Shown: piece by piece, positions 41,885 to 50,809 of the stretch
Layout: each line of letters begins with the position of its first letter
Numbering within the stretch: position 1 is the stretch's first letter
From: Candidatus Planktophila lacus
GTDB taxonomy: Bacteria; Pseudomonadota; Gammaproteobacteria; Steroidobacterales; Steroidobacteraceae
Length of the DNA stretch: 64,000 nucleotides
Reading direction: 5' to 3'
Assembly: GCA_943331345.2 (NCBI GenBank)
Contig: CALQLF020000002.1
Coordinates: 24,464-88,463 of the forward strand
Program-made: the position numbers and the translations under genes
Notes under the pieces: model-generated
The model's input: the letters and a program-made list of their open reading frames with translations, nothing else
What the model was told of the DNA's origin: nothing
Databases searched by the model: none

Positions 41885-44883
41885 TGGCGAGCGTGCCGAG
41901 GGACCGCAGGGCTGATGGGATGAATGCAGTCCCGACCGGCAGCGGATTGCGCCTTGCGGCGGGGGGCCGCATCGACCGCAGCAGACCGATCACCATGCGG
42001 TGGGACGGTCGCGCTCTTCCAGCCTACGACGGGGATACGCTCGCCTCCGCGCTTCTCGCAAATGGAAGCCGTATCGTTGGTCGCGGATTCAAGCTGCATC
42101 GGCCGCGCGGAATTCTTTCGGCTGGGGCGGAGGAGCCAAACGCGCTGATCGCGCTCGGCCACGGCGCGTCGCTCGAATCCAGCGCACGGGCCACGCTCGT
42201 GCGCGCGCGCGACGGCCTCGAGGCCCGGCCGCAGAATTGCTGGCCGAGTGTCAGGTTCGACATAGGCCGAACCCTCGATTTCCTGTCGCCGCTGTGGCCC
42301 GCCGGCTTCTACAACAAGACGTTCATCTGGCCATCTTGGAACACCTACGAGCACATCATCCGTTGGACGGCCGGCATCGGTGAGGCTCCGCGCGAGGCGG
42401 ACGGCGACCGCTATGAAGCCGTCAATGCGAGCTGCGACCTGCTGGTCGTCGGCGGCGGTGCGGCCGGGCTGTATGCCGCGCTGCTTTCGGCACAGGCCGG
42501 GCTCGACGTCGTGGTTGCCGAGCAGGACTTCGCGCTTGGCGGAGCCCTGCTCAGCGAAACTGCGATGATCGACGGCCTGCCCGCGCCCACCTGGGCCGAT
42601 ACGACGGTCGCCGCGCTGGCAGCACTACCCAATGTCCGGATCCTTTCCGCGACGACGGCGTTCGGCGCCTACGATCACGGCTATGTTGGGCTGCTGGAGC
42701 GATCGGGCGATCGCGCGGCGTCTTCACCTGTCCGCCACCGCTACTGGCGTCTGCGTACGTCCGCGCTGCTGCTCGCGAGCGGCGCCATAGAACAGCCATG
42801 GGTGTTCGAGAACAACGACCTCCCGGGTGTGATGCTGGCGAATGCGGTGCGCACGTACGCGCGTCGCTTCGCCGTTGCAGCAGGACGGCGCGTCGTCGTT
42901 GCGACCAACAACGATTCGGCCTACGCCAGTGCAATCGACCTGGCCACCGCCGGCGTCGATGTGCCTGCGCTGCTCGATTCCCGCGCCCGGCCTCCGCAAT
43001 GGCTTGTGGCCCGCGCCGAGCAGGCGGGCATCGAAGTATTGTCCGGCGCATTTGTCACCCGCGCGCTCGGTGGCTCATCGCTGTCCTCCGTCATCGCCAC
43101 CACGTTATCGGGCGATCGCGAAATGGCGTGCGACGTACTCGGGATGTCGGCTGGGTTTGCACCCGCCGTGCACCTGTGGTCGCACATGCGTGGCCGCCTT
43201 GCCTACGATGCGACGCGTCGCTGCTTCATCCCCGTTGAAGGAAGCGCGCGCGCCTCCGTGGCGGGTGCCGCAGCCGGAACGACCACACTGGCCGATGCGT
43301 TTGCCAGTGCCGCACGCGCCGTCGACCGGGAACTCAATCGTCTCGGTCGTCGGACGCCGCCAGCGCAGGACCTACCTGGCGTTGATGAACACCCGATCGG
43401 CACAGGCGTCGACGCGCGGCGCGTCTCGCCCGGACGCCGCCGCCGCCAATGGATCGACTTCCAACACGACGTCACCGTTGCAGACGTCGAACTCGCGCTG
43501 CGCGAGGGCTTCGATGCGATCGAGCACCTGAAGCGCTACACGACGACGGGCATGTCGGTCGATCAGGGCAAGACCAGCAACCTCAACGCGTTGCTAATCG
43601 TCGCTGAACTCACGGGCAAGGCACCCGATGCGGTCGGTACGACCACGTTCCGCCCGCCCTATACGCCGGTCACGCTGGGTGCCATCGCAGCGCGGCAGAT
43701 CGGCGAGTTCTACGCTCCGCGCCGCCGCCTCCCCGCGCACGACGAACACGTTCGCCTCGGTGCGGCCTTCGAGGAGGCAGGCGGATGGATGCGCCCGGCT
43801 TACTACCCACGGGACGGCGAATCGAGACAGGCCACCATTGAACGCGAGGTCCGCGCGGTACGCGCGGCGGCAGGCCTGTTCGATGCATCGCCTCTGGGCA
43901 AGATAGAGATTGAGGGCACCGACGCCGCGTGGTTCCTCGACCGCTTCTATATCAACAACGTCACGACACTCGAAATCGGACGCACACGCTACGGCCTGAT
44001 GCTGAACGAGAACGGCGTGATCATCGACGACGGCACCATCGCACGCATCGGCGAGCGCCACTTCATCATCACGACGACGTCCGGAGGCGCCGCGCGAATC
44101 GCCTCCATGCTCGACGAGTGGCGCCAATGCGAATGGCCCGATCGCGATGTAGTCATGACGCCCGTCACGACGCAGTGGGCCACGTTCGCGCTTGCCGGTC
44201 CGCGCGCACGGGGCATCCTCGAGAGCCTGCCAACGGATATCGACCTGTCACGCGACGCGTTCCCGCACTTGGCGATCCGCACGGGAGTACTGGCCGGCGT
44301 GCCGGTAAGGCTCTACCGGGTAAGCTTCTCAGGGGAACTCGGGTTCGAGATCAACGTGCCGGCCTCCGACGGCGCCAGCTTGTGGCGTGCCTTCGAAGCT
44401 GCCGGACGCGACCATCAACTCACACCCTATGGCACCGAGGCTTTGCTGCTGCTGCGCCTCGAGAAGGGCTTTCTCCACGTGGGCCTCGACACCGACGGGA
44501 CGACGGCACCTTCGGATGTAGGCTGGGGCGAAGTCGCCCTCAAGAAGCAGGCTGACTACGTCGGCAAGCGCTCACTCCTTCGCCCGGAGAACCAGCGGGC
44601 TGACCGGCTGCAACTCGTCGGCCTGATCGCCGACGGTGAAGCGCAAGCGTTCGTGCCCGGAGCCCACCTGCGCCTGCCCGGGACGACGGAGGGCAGCGAC
44701 GGCTGGATCACCTCGGCGGCCAGGAGTCCCACGCTCGGCAAGACGATCGGGCTCGCCATGCTCCGCGGCGGCCGGGCGCGCATCGGCGAAAAGGTTGCCG
44801 TGCATGACTTCGACCACACAGGCAGCGCGGAAATCGTCGTCACGCCATTTCATGATCCCAAGGGGGAGCGGCTGCGTGGTTGA
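41884..44883 (+). CDS. soxA: Sarcosine oxidase alpha subunit
   Basis: A 999-residue subunit of normal family length. The N-terminal region (residues 25-115) is the ferredoxin-like domain without a cluster, seen in MRWDGRALPAYDGDTLASALLANG in pieces. DLLVVGGGAAGLYAALLSAQ holds the NAD(+)-binding Rossmann motif (190-195). About residues 620-995 are a GcvT-like tetrahydrofolate domain, with FYINNVTTLEIGRTRYGLML and VSFSGELGFEINVPA. It provides the THF site and substrate channel. The ATG shares a base with the soxB stop; the internal ATG at residue 13 is an alternative. Confidence 0.95.
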   Translation: MASVPRDRRADGMNAVPTGSGLRLAAGGRIDRSRPITMRWDGRALPAYDGDTLASALLANGSRIVGRGFKLHRPRGILSAGAEEPNALIALGHGASLESSARATLVRARDGLEARPQNCWPSVRFDIGRTLDFLSPLWPAGFYNKTFIWPSWNTYEHIIRWTAGIGEAPREADGDRYEAVNASCDLLVVGGGAAGLYAALLSAQAGLDVVVAEQDFALGGALLSETAMIDGLPAPTWADTTVAALAALPNVRILSATTAFGAYDHGYVGLLERSGDRAASSPVRHRYWRLRTSALLLASGAIEQPWVFENNDLPGVMLANAVRTYARRFAVAAGRRVVVATNNDSAYASAIDLATAGVDVPALLDSRARPPQWLVARAEQAGIEVLSGAFVTRALGGSSLSSVIATTLSGDREMACDVLGMSAGFAPAVHLWSHMRGRLAYDATRRCFIPVEGSARASVAGAAAGTTTLADAFASAARAVDRELNRLGRRTPPAQDLPGVDEHPIGTGVDARRVSPGRRRRQWIDFQHDVTVADVELALREGFDAIEHLKRYTTTGMSVDQGKTSNLNALLIVAELTGKAPDAVGTTTFRPPYTPVTLGAIAARQIGEFYAPRRRLPAHDEHVRLGAAFEEAGGWMRPAYYPRDGESRQATIEREVRAVRAAAGLFDASPLGKIEIEGTDAAWFLDRFYINNVTTLEIGRTRYGLMLNENGVIIDDGTIARIGERHFIITTTSGGAARIASMLDEWRQCEWPDRDVVMTPVTTQWATFALAGPRARGILESLPTDIDLSRDAFPHLAIRTGVLAGVPVRLYRVSFSGELGFEINVPASDGASLWRAFEAAGRDHQLTPYGTEALLLLRLEKGFLHVGLDTDGTTAPSDVGWGEVALKKQADYVGKRSLLRPENQRADRLQLVGLIADGEAQAFVPGAHLRLPGTTEGSDGWITSAARSPTLGKTIGLAMLRGGRARIGEKVAVHDFDHTGSAEIVVTPFHDPKGERLRG

Positions 44884-45451
44884 GCACTGGACCAGCCTGC
44901 AACGAGCCCCCGCGCTCCCTGTCGGTGCGCGGCTGCGCTCTGCAGCGATCACGGTCGAGATACCGCCTCCGCGTGCGTACGTACGCCTGCAGATCGCACG
45001 CCGACACATCCCCGACATCGGCGCAATACGCATCGCCGATGTCTCCCTGCCCACAGAGGCGGGCCATTGCGTGGGCGACGACCCCGCCGCGTTCTGGATG
45101 TCTCCCGAAGGGTGGCTGTTGACCTCCCGTTCGGTCACGGGCCCGAAGCTGCAATCGATCGCGCATCAGGGCTGCGTCAGTATCTCTGCGGCGGCGGTCG
45201 ATGTCTCCGATGCGCTGGTCGCAATCGAGCTGCATGGTCCGCGCGGTCGTGAGCTCCTCGCGCGCGGCTGCGGCCTCGATGTGTCGACAAGCGCCCTCGG
45301 CGTCGGCCAATGCGTGCGCACGCGACTGGCGCAGCTCGCAGTCATCGTTCGCCCGGTTGCCGAGGACATCGTCGAACTGATCGTCGATCGCGGCCCAGCG
45401 GCCTGGCTGTGCGATTGGATCGAAGATGCGGCCACTGGCCTGGACGCCTGA
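44876..45451 (+). CDS. soxG: Sarcosine oxidase gamma subunit
   Basis: A 191-residue GcvT-related subunit. Recognisable parts are WMSPEGWLLTS, VDVSDALVAIELHGPRGRELLARGCGLDVS and CVRTRLAQLAVIVRPVAEDIVELIVDRGPAAWLCDWI (in pieces), the pattern of SoxG. I place the start at a GTG at 44876, overlapping the soxA stop by 8 bases, because AGGGGGAG sits 8 bases before it; frames further upstream run antisense-like through soxA. It completes soxB-soxA-soxG in one coupled unit. Confidence 0.9.
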   Translation: MVEHWTSLQRAPALPVGARLRSAAITVEIPPPRAYVRLQIARRHIPDIGAIRIADVSLPTEAGHCVGDDPAAFWMSPEGWLLTSRSVTGPKLQSIAHQGCVSISAAAVDVSDALVAIELHGPRGRELLARGCGLDVSTSALGVGQCVRTRLAQLAVIVRPVAEDIVELIVDRGPAAWLCDWIEDAATGLDA

Positions 45452-45480
45452 CAGCACGAAACACAACGGGAGGAGCGGCC

Positions 45481-47253
45481 ATGACGGAACGTCGCGATTT
45501 TCTCAAAGGCGCAGCACTCGGACTCGCGACGACGGCCGTCGCATCGAATGAGGCAATCGCCGCACGCAAGGCACGTGAAGCCGCACCGCCGCTCACGCGC
45601 CAGGGTCCCAAGGAGGTTGTGCGTGCGAAGCGCGCCGTCGCGAGCAGCCAGAGCCCGATCGTCACCCAGACGATGCTCGATACCCTGCGGGCCGGCGGCA
45701 ACGCCGTCGATGCCTGCATCGCAGGATGCATCACGCAGGCGACGGTACAGCCTGAGATGACCAACCACACGGGCACCGTCAGCGCGCTCGTCTTCGAGGC
45801 GAAGACGGGCAAGGTGCACTACCTGAACAGCATGGGTACGCTGCACCCCACTCTGCCGCCCTTTCGAACATATCCGCCTGGCGTAGGCGGCGTCGCGGCC
45901 GGGTCACCCATGGCCTGCCTGCCGGGATTCATGCCCGGCATGAAAGCGCTGCATGAGCGCTTCGGCACGAAGCCTTGGCGCACGCTGGTCGAGCCGGCGA
46001 TTCCCTGGGCCGAGGACGGATTTCCGGTAGATGAGTTCCAGCGCGCGATCCTCGACTTCGAGCTCGAAGGCAACACCTTTTTCCCCGCGATGCGTGCGCT
46101 CTACACGCCCAATGGCTTCACCCCGTCGGTCGGGGAGAAGCTGCGAAACCCCGCCCTCGCCCGAACACTCAGGAATCTCGCTGACCAGGGCCCGGACTAC
46201 TTCATGACGGGCCCGTGGGCGCAACACTTCGTCGCGCTCGCCAACCAACTGGGCTGGAAGATCAGCCTCGAGGACCTGTCCGCGAATCCGCCGCGCTGGA
46301 CCGACCCGATCCGTTTCAAGCACAAAGGCTGGGAAATCGCGCAGCCGGCGCCGCCGGAGCGCCAGGGGCTGTACTGCTGCCTGGTGCTAGGCATGCTCCG
46401 CCACCTCGAGGTCTCGAAACTCGGCCACTACACCGAGTCCGCGGAGAGCCTCTGGTACATGAGCCATGCGCTGCGGCGCGCAGCGTTCGAGCTCGGGCAC
46501 CTGCACGACCCGCAGTACTTCGAGGCGCCGCTCGATGTCTGGATGTCCGAGGACTATATCGCAAGCCTCGCCGCGATCCTGAAGCGCTCGCGCCCCAAGG
46601 CCGGCACGGACCTGACGGCGCACGTCCAGCTCACGACAATCCCCGGCTACCTGCAGGCCTTCGGCTGGATGTCAGACGCGTCGGCCCCACCGAACAAGCA
46701 ACCATCGGGGAGCTGCGAGATCGTATGCGTCGATGCTCAGGGTAACTGGGTGCAGATGATGAACACGCTGCAGTCTGGTGGCATCCCGGGTTTCGTCGTC
46801 GACGGCGTGCCGATGGTCGGCAGCCACGCACAGTTCGGCATGGATGCCGCCATCATGGGCTGGCTCGGCATTCCCGGCAGCCGCATGCGCTGCGTCATGA
46901 GCAATACCATGGTGCTCAAGGATGGCCGCCCCTGGCTGTCGATGGGATCCCCGGGCAACGTGTACTGCACCGTGCCGCAGATGCTCTCGAACGTGCTCGA
47001 CTACACCTTCGATCCGTACGAGGCCGCGGTGCTGCCGCGCATGCTCCCCATGACGGACGACTACGCAATCGACATCGAGACTCGAATTCCGGAGCGCGTC
47101 GTGCGGGATCTGGCGAAGCTCGGTGGGCGCGTGCGACCTCGGCCACCCTACGACGTCGCGATGGGCTCCTACCAGCAGGCCTGGCGCGACGAGTCAGGCA
47201 AGCTCAACGCGAGCACCGACCCGCGCCGAGCGGGCCAGGCCGGTGGCCTGTGA
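45481..47253 (+). CDS. Gamma-glutamyltransferase-like Ntn hydrolase with altered nucleophile and Tat-like signal
   Basis: A 590-residue protein. The N-terminus ERRDFLKGAALGLATTAV is a twin-arginine-type signal. AGGNAVDACIAG (71-82) and the closing SMGSPGNVYCTVPQMLSNVLDY region match the gamma-glutamyltransferase family. In GGTs the precursor is cut before a Thr in TTHxSVVD, and that Thr is the nucleophile. Here the equivalent stretch is GSCEIVCVDAQGN, so Ser411 and Cys412 occupy the Thr-Thr positions. It could be a Ser/Cys Ntn amidase or an unprocessed homologue. A strong GGGAGGAG site precedes the ATG, 29 bases after soxG, so it belongs to the sox unit. Confidence 0.8.
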   Translation: MTERRDFLKGAALGLATTAVASNEAIAARKAREAAPPLTRQGPKEVVRAKRAVASSQSPIVTQTMLDTLRAGGNAVDACIAGCITQATVQPEMTNHTGTVSALVFEAKTGKVHYLNSMGTLHPTLPPFRTYPPGVGGVAAGSPMACLPGFMPGMKALHERFGTKPWRTLVEPAIPWAEDGFPVDEFQRAILDFELEGNTFFPAMRALYTPNGFTPSVGEKLRNPALARTLRNLADQGPDYFMTGPWAQHFVALANQLGWKISLEDLSANPPRWTDPIRFKHKGWEIAQPAPPERQGLYCCLVLGMLRHLEVSKLGHYTESAESLWYMSHALRRAAFELGHLHDPQYFEAPLDVWMSEDYIASLAAILKRSRPKAGTDLTAHVQLTTIPGYLQAFGWMSDASAPPNKQPSGSCEIVCVDAQGNWVQMMNTLQSGGIPGFVVDGVPMVGSHAQFGMDAAIMGWLGIPGSRMRCVMSNTMVLKDGRPWLSMGSPGNVYCTVPQMLSNVLDYTFDPYEAAVLPRMLPMTDDYAIDIETRIPERVVRDLAKLGGRVRPRPPYDVAMGSYQQAWRDESGKLNASTDPRRAGQAGGL

Positions 47254-47565
47254 ATCAGCGGCGCGTCGGCGTTCGCGCAGACCGCTGGACCGCTCGTCAC
47301 CGACGCCCCGTTATCGTGATCGCTACGGCACATGATTGCGCGCCACGATGGCGCCAAACACTGATCGCGCGTGCCCGCGCAGCCCCGAACTAGAAACCCC
47401 ACAGCAGATGTAAGGTTCACGACACATCGGTATCGCCGTCAGGCGTCATCCAGTCGTGAGGCTGACCCAATTGCGATGATCGGTACGAATCGGGACCTAC
47501 CTGATGGCGGAAGGAATTCGGTCCCGGTGCGGCCTGCTGTTTTGCTTTCAGGCTCTGCACGATCT

Positions 47566-47584
47566 GGGTAACAAAACGGGTAAC
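47566..47584. repeat. Paired GGGTAAC direct repeats near the island boundary
   Basis: GGGTAAC at 47566-47572 and 47578-47584, spaced by AAAAC, 53 bases before the tRNA-like repeat. Short, closely spaced direct repeats beside an attachment site could be integrase arm sites; this is inference from position. Confidence 0.35.
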
Positions 47585-47636
47585 TCAGCCAGACCGAAAG
47601 ATTTAGTTCTTTCGAATCAATCACTTGAAGAGAGAA

Positions 47637-47659
47637 TTCGAGTCCTCTCCCGGGCACCA
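47637..47659 (+). repeat. attR-like copy of the tRNA-Leu 3' end
   Basis: TTCGAGTCC, TCT, CCCGGGCACCA: 20 of 23 positions match the end of tRNA-Leu at 25944-25966, with the three changes in the T-stem. There is no upstream tRNA body, so it is a fragment, not a gene. Confidence 0.6.
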
Positions 47660-47745
47660 TCCATTAAAACTTAGACTTACGTGCAACCCTGTCGCCGACC
47701 GCCGGACAGAATGGTAGGGCGGTCGAGCCTGCCAAGTCAGCGCCT

Positions 47746-49663
47746 TTAGTTGTCGCTGCGAAAACCTATCTTCGCGTGCGTTCCATCGCAAAACGGTTTG
47801 TTCGCTGAGCCACCACAGCGGCACAGGAAAGCCTTAGCCGTACGCTTGATGGTTTGCCCCGAACCGCCGACGATTTCGACATTGCCCGTAACGGCGAACG
47901 GCCCATCTTTGGTGGGATCCACCGACAAGGTGCCACCGCACTCCGCCAACGGGGTAGCCTCAATGCGGGCGCGCTCTCCAGTGGCGGCAAACCCGACCGT
48001 TTCGTGCGTACCATCGCAAAAGGGCTTGTTCTTGGATTTGCCGCAGCGACACAGCGTGGCACGGAACAACTGCGGCTGATGGGTGAGATCCAAGTCCGCG
48101 TGCACCACATACGGCCCGCTTTCCCGCAAACGAATGACGTTGACCTCCGGAGCACTCTCCTGCGGACCGCCATCGTGACGGGCATACGTGATGGCACCCG
48201 ACGGACAACTTTGAGCGACGTGCACCAGATGCTCGACGGAGGAAGCCTCCGGGTGCAGCCATTTACCCCCTACGTTCGTTGCAAACACCCGCGGAGCACT
48301 CAAGACGCAATTACGGGAATGGATGCAGCGCTTCAAGTCGACCTTGATGCTGATGGCCTCGCTGCTCGCTTGGTTCAAATCTTCCTCGGCCGACGGGGTG
48401 CTGGCCGCCTGAGCAACCGGAGCCGGTATTGGTACAGAGGCCGCCGCGGCCACTGCCATCGGAGCCCCTAGCGATACCTCATACTTCTCGTGCAGCTTAT
48501 GCAATTGCTTCGCGCAGCTCTCCAGCCTTTCGGCGATGCCGGGCATCGCCACTTCACTCGCCAGCCTACGCGCTGCAGCTGCCAACTCGTTGGCACGCTC
48601 GGCCAGCAATAGCGAAGCGCAAGGCTGCACCAGCAAACCGCCGGCACCCAGTAGCTCGAAGGTCAGACCAGCATTCAGCGGCCCCCCTTCCGCCTTCAAA
48701 GGCAACCGTGTCGCCACTTCGCCCACGGCTGTCAGGGCATACATGAGCGAGGTTGCCACCTGAGATAGCCCGGAGCGCAGCGGCTCGGGCTGCGGATTCG
48801 GCGCAAACAATTGCACGAAACTGCGCAGCATCAAGGCATAGATAGCATTGCCGAGGTCCACGACCTTGGTGGCTAAAGGATGGGTGATGTGCATATCACC
48901 CTCTTGGCCGATAGCGCTAGTCAGTAGCGGGTTGGACGCTGCCGGACGCCCAGGCTCGAAGTCCGGGCGAGCCGTCTTCAATTGCCGGTATTCCTCGACA
49001 ATACTGAAGAACTTGGCGTAGTGCGATTCCTCGGCGTAATACTCGGCGCCTTCTCCCTGCACCACGATGGCATCGATGGCCTGCTGCGCCGAGGCCAAGC
49101 CGGTCACTTTCGTCACACCCGGCAAAGGAAAATGCTGTTCGTCGCACTGACCGAAGCCCTTGCGAAGGGTAATCGGACTTGGTCGGTGACAGAAGGTCCG
49201 TGCGAATTTCGCGAACCACCTTGCTGTCGCTGTGGTAGCCCTCGCCGTCTTCAATCACCGCGTCGGTTGGCCTCTCCAGGTACGCAAAGTGCTGGATGGT
49301 CGCCTGGTTGAAAGGCGCCAGCGCCAGAATGACGTGGGCCGGGAAGTGCCCCGGGGGCACCGGAAAGTCCGGACGGCCGAAGTTGGGCGACGCACCAAGC
49401 GCCGCCAACAGGTTGTTCACCAGCGTGAGGTGCACCATTTCTTCCAGCGCGACAGACCGAATCTTGCCGCGCCAGCGATCGATGGCTGCCAATTCCTGTT
49501 CACTGACGCCCTCGTCTACAGAGCGCTTCATTGTGCTCATGGCGTAGATGTAGCCGAGCATGACGGTGTGTTCGAAGGCTGCCCCCTCGGAGAGCAGAAA
49601 CAGCAGTTCCTCGCGGTCACGGATGACATCGACATTGAAGTCGTCGAATTCCCTCAAGTCCAT
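47746..49663 (-). pseudogene. Frameshifted ferritin-like / ferredoxin / double CDGSH protein
   Basis: One gene split by a frameshift. From ATG 49663 (AGGGG upstream) the first frame encodes a ferritin-like domain: EGAAFEHTVMLGYIYAM, VALEEMVHLTLVNNLLAALGA. It then leaves frame near the CCC run at 49157-49159. Removing one C would join SQG to FGQCDEQHFPLPGVTKVTGL and continue the same domain (VVQGEGAEYYAEESHYAKF). The second part ends with a divergent ferredoxin-type segment (CIHSRNCVLSAP, then QSCPSGAITY) and two CDGSH iron-sulfur motifs, CRCGKSKNKPFCDGTH and CRCGGSANKPFCDGTH. The intact protein would be about 638 residues. Either a recent lesion or a sequencing error; everything else is well preserved. 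Confidence 0.8.
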
Positions 49664-49728
49664 GAACGCACCCCTGCAAGCAATTGCCGCATTATAGCGC
49701 GCGCAAAACTGACCGACTCCGAGCTCTT

Positions 49729-50733
49729 CTAAGGGCGCAACGGCACCGCAAAGTCCAGCATCTCGTTCAACGCAGCCCAGGCCACGCTCACATGTGTTTC
49801 CTTCGGCACCACCCGCCCCTTCACTTCGTAGCCGGCCGGTCCGTCCCTCAGTTGGAGAACTTTCAGCATTTCCAGCGTGTTGTCCACCATCGCGGCGCTC
49901 CCCAAGAGTTGCCAAGTTTGCGCCTCTGTCATGCCGGGCGGAACCTTAAAGGGCAGCGGTAGCGCGGGGTCGGGTTGCTCGAGTGAGCCCACCGCGAAAT
50001 AGATGCGCGGTGCCACCTCGCCCATTTCTACCCGCTTCAGGAAGGCAGCTCGCCCTGCCAAAACGGCACGCCCGTCCCACCAAATGGAAGGACTGAGCAC
50101 CAAATAGGTCTGGAAGTACTCCGGGTGGGTGAACAGCGCGTGGAGCGCGAACAAGCCACCGAGGGAATGCCCGAACAGCGTGCTACGAGTGCGGTTGATC
50201 GGCACCACAGTCTCCACCTTCGCTGCAACCTCCTTATGGATGACCTGCAGCAAGTCATCAGCGCCGGCGTACAGCGCCGCGGCACTCGCAGGCAAAGCCG
50301 CAACCTCTTTTCGCCGTTCTGGGTCGATGGTCGGTACCAACTCATTCACGCGCCGCTGCATGAATATGTCGAGATCTTGCTCCGCCTCGGGGTAACCGAT
50401 GCCGACCACCACGGCAGGTTCAAGCTCTTGGGACATCGCGCGCATCCGCGCGGCGAACGCCCAGGTGCCGAAGTAGCCATCGCCGTCCGTGACATAGATG
50501 ACGGGGAATCCACCCGCAGGAGGCTTCGTCAACGGCAGCGCAATCTGTATCCGGTAGTCTCGGCCGTTGACTGTCGAGCGGAAATCAATTTGACGACTAC
50601 TCGGTACGGTTGCCGATTGCAGAGATGGGACGGAAACAGCCGACCCGCCTTCGACGACCGCCGGCGCGGCTTGCACCACACTGACCACCGCGATACCCAA
50701 CAACAGCGCCACCACTGCAGCCACTTTTCTCAT
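49729..50733 (-). CDS. Secreted esterase D/IroE-type alpha/beta hydrolase
   Basis: A 334-residue protein with a signal peptide (VAAVVALLLGIAVVSVVQA) and a hydrolase fold. The nucleophile is Ser190 in LFGHSLGGLFALHAL; FPVIYVTDGDGYFGTW is the family's oxyanion region and LVLSPSIWWD a further signature. This matches the putative esterase family that includes enterobactin esterase IroE/Fes and esterase D. In the periplasm it could cut an ester- or siderophore-like ligand brought in by the TonB receptors upstream. It is separated from them by a terminator and lies 65 bases upstream of the ferritin-like gene. Confidence 0.86.
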   Translation of the reverse strand: MRKVAAVVALLLGIAVVSVVQAAPAVVEGGSAVSVPSLQSATVPSSRQIDFRSTVNGRDYRIQIALPLTKPPAGGFPVIYVTDGDGYFGTWAFAARMRAMSQELEPAVVVGIGYPEAEQDLDIFMQRRVNELVPTIDPERRKEVAALPASAAALYAGADDLLQVIHKEVAAKVETVVPINRTRSTLFGHSLGGLFALHALFTHPEYFQTYLVLSPSIWWDGRAVLAGRAAFLKRVEMGEVAPRIYFAVGSLEQPDPALPLPFKVPPGMTEAQTWQLLGSAAMVDNTLEMLKVLQLRDGPAGYEVKGRVVPKETHVSVAWAALNEMLDFAVPLRP

Positions 50734-50747
50734 ACCCGACCCCTTTC

Positions 50748-50785
50748 AAAAAAAACGGAGCAGCGGGTAAAAACCCACTGCTCCG
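50748..50785 (-). terminator. Strong rho-independent terminator after the TonB receptor
   Basis: A 13-base stem (CGGAGCAGCGGGT with ACCCACTGCTCCG; one G-U-type mismatch) with a 4-base loop. On the minus strand it is followed by eight T residues. It lies 25 bases past the receptor stop and ends that transcription unit before the esterase gene. Confidence 0.9.
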
Positions 50786-50809
50786 CAAGTATCCACCTAC
50801 CTGAATCCC

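Larger units (their letters stand above)
25967..47659. mobile_element. Putative genomic island inserted at tRNA-Leu
   Basis: About 21.7 kb between the tRNA-Leu 3' end and an imperfect copy of that end. Genes inside (sarcosine oxidase, purU, peptide transporters, peptidases, TonB receptor, ECF sigma, TetR) form a catabolic set unrelated to the ccm genes on the left. By eye the interval reads more GC-rich than the flanks. No integrase, transposase or relaxase frame is visible, so the element would be fixed or degraded. Support is the tRNA position, the repeat and the content shift; a comparison with an empty site is lacking. Confidence 0.55.
47254..47745. other. Gene-free right boundary of the island
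   Basis: 492 bases with no credible gene; open frames here are Arg/Ser-rich shadows. It contains the paired GGGTAAC repeats, the partial tRNA-Leu 3' end, and the 3' flank of the frameshifted ferritin-like gene. Confidence 0.6.

Noticed and set aside
25967..47659. Integrase, transposase or conjugation genes in the island
   Set aside because: I looked through both strands and saw no frame with tyrosine- or serine-recombinase, DDE transposase or relaxase motifs.
47261..47745. Small genes in the island's right boundary
   Set aside because: Open frames here give Arg/Ser/Pro-rich products with no start signals; one only exists because it reads through the tRNA-like fragment.
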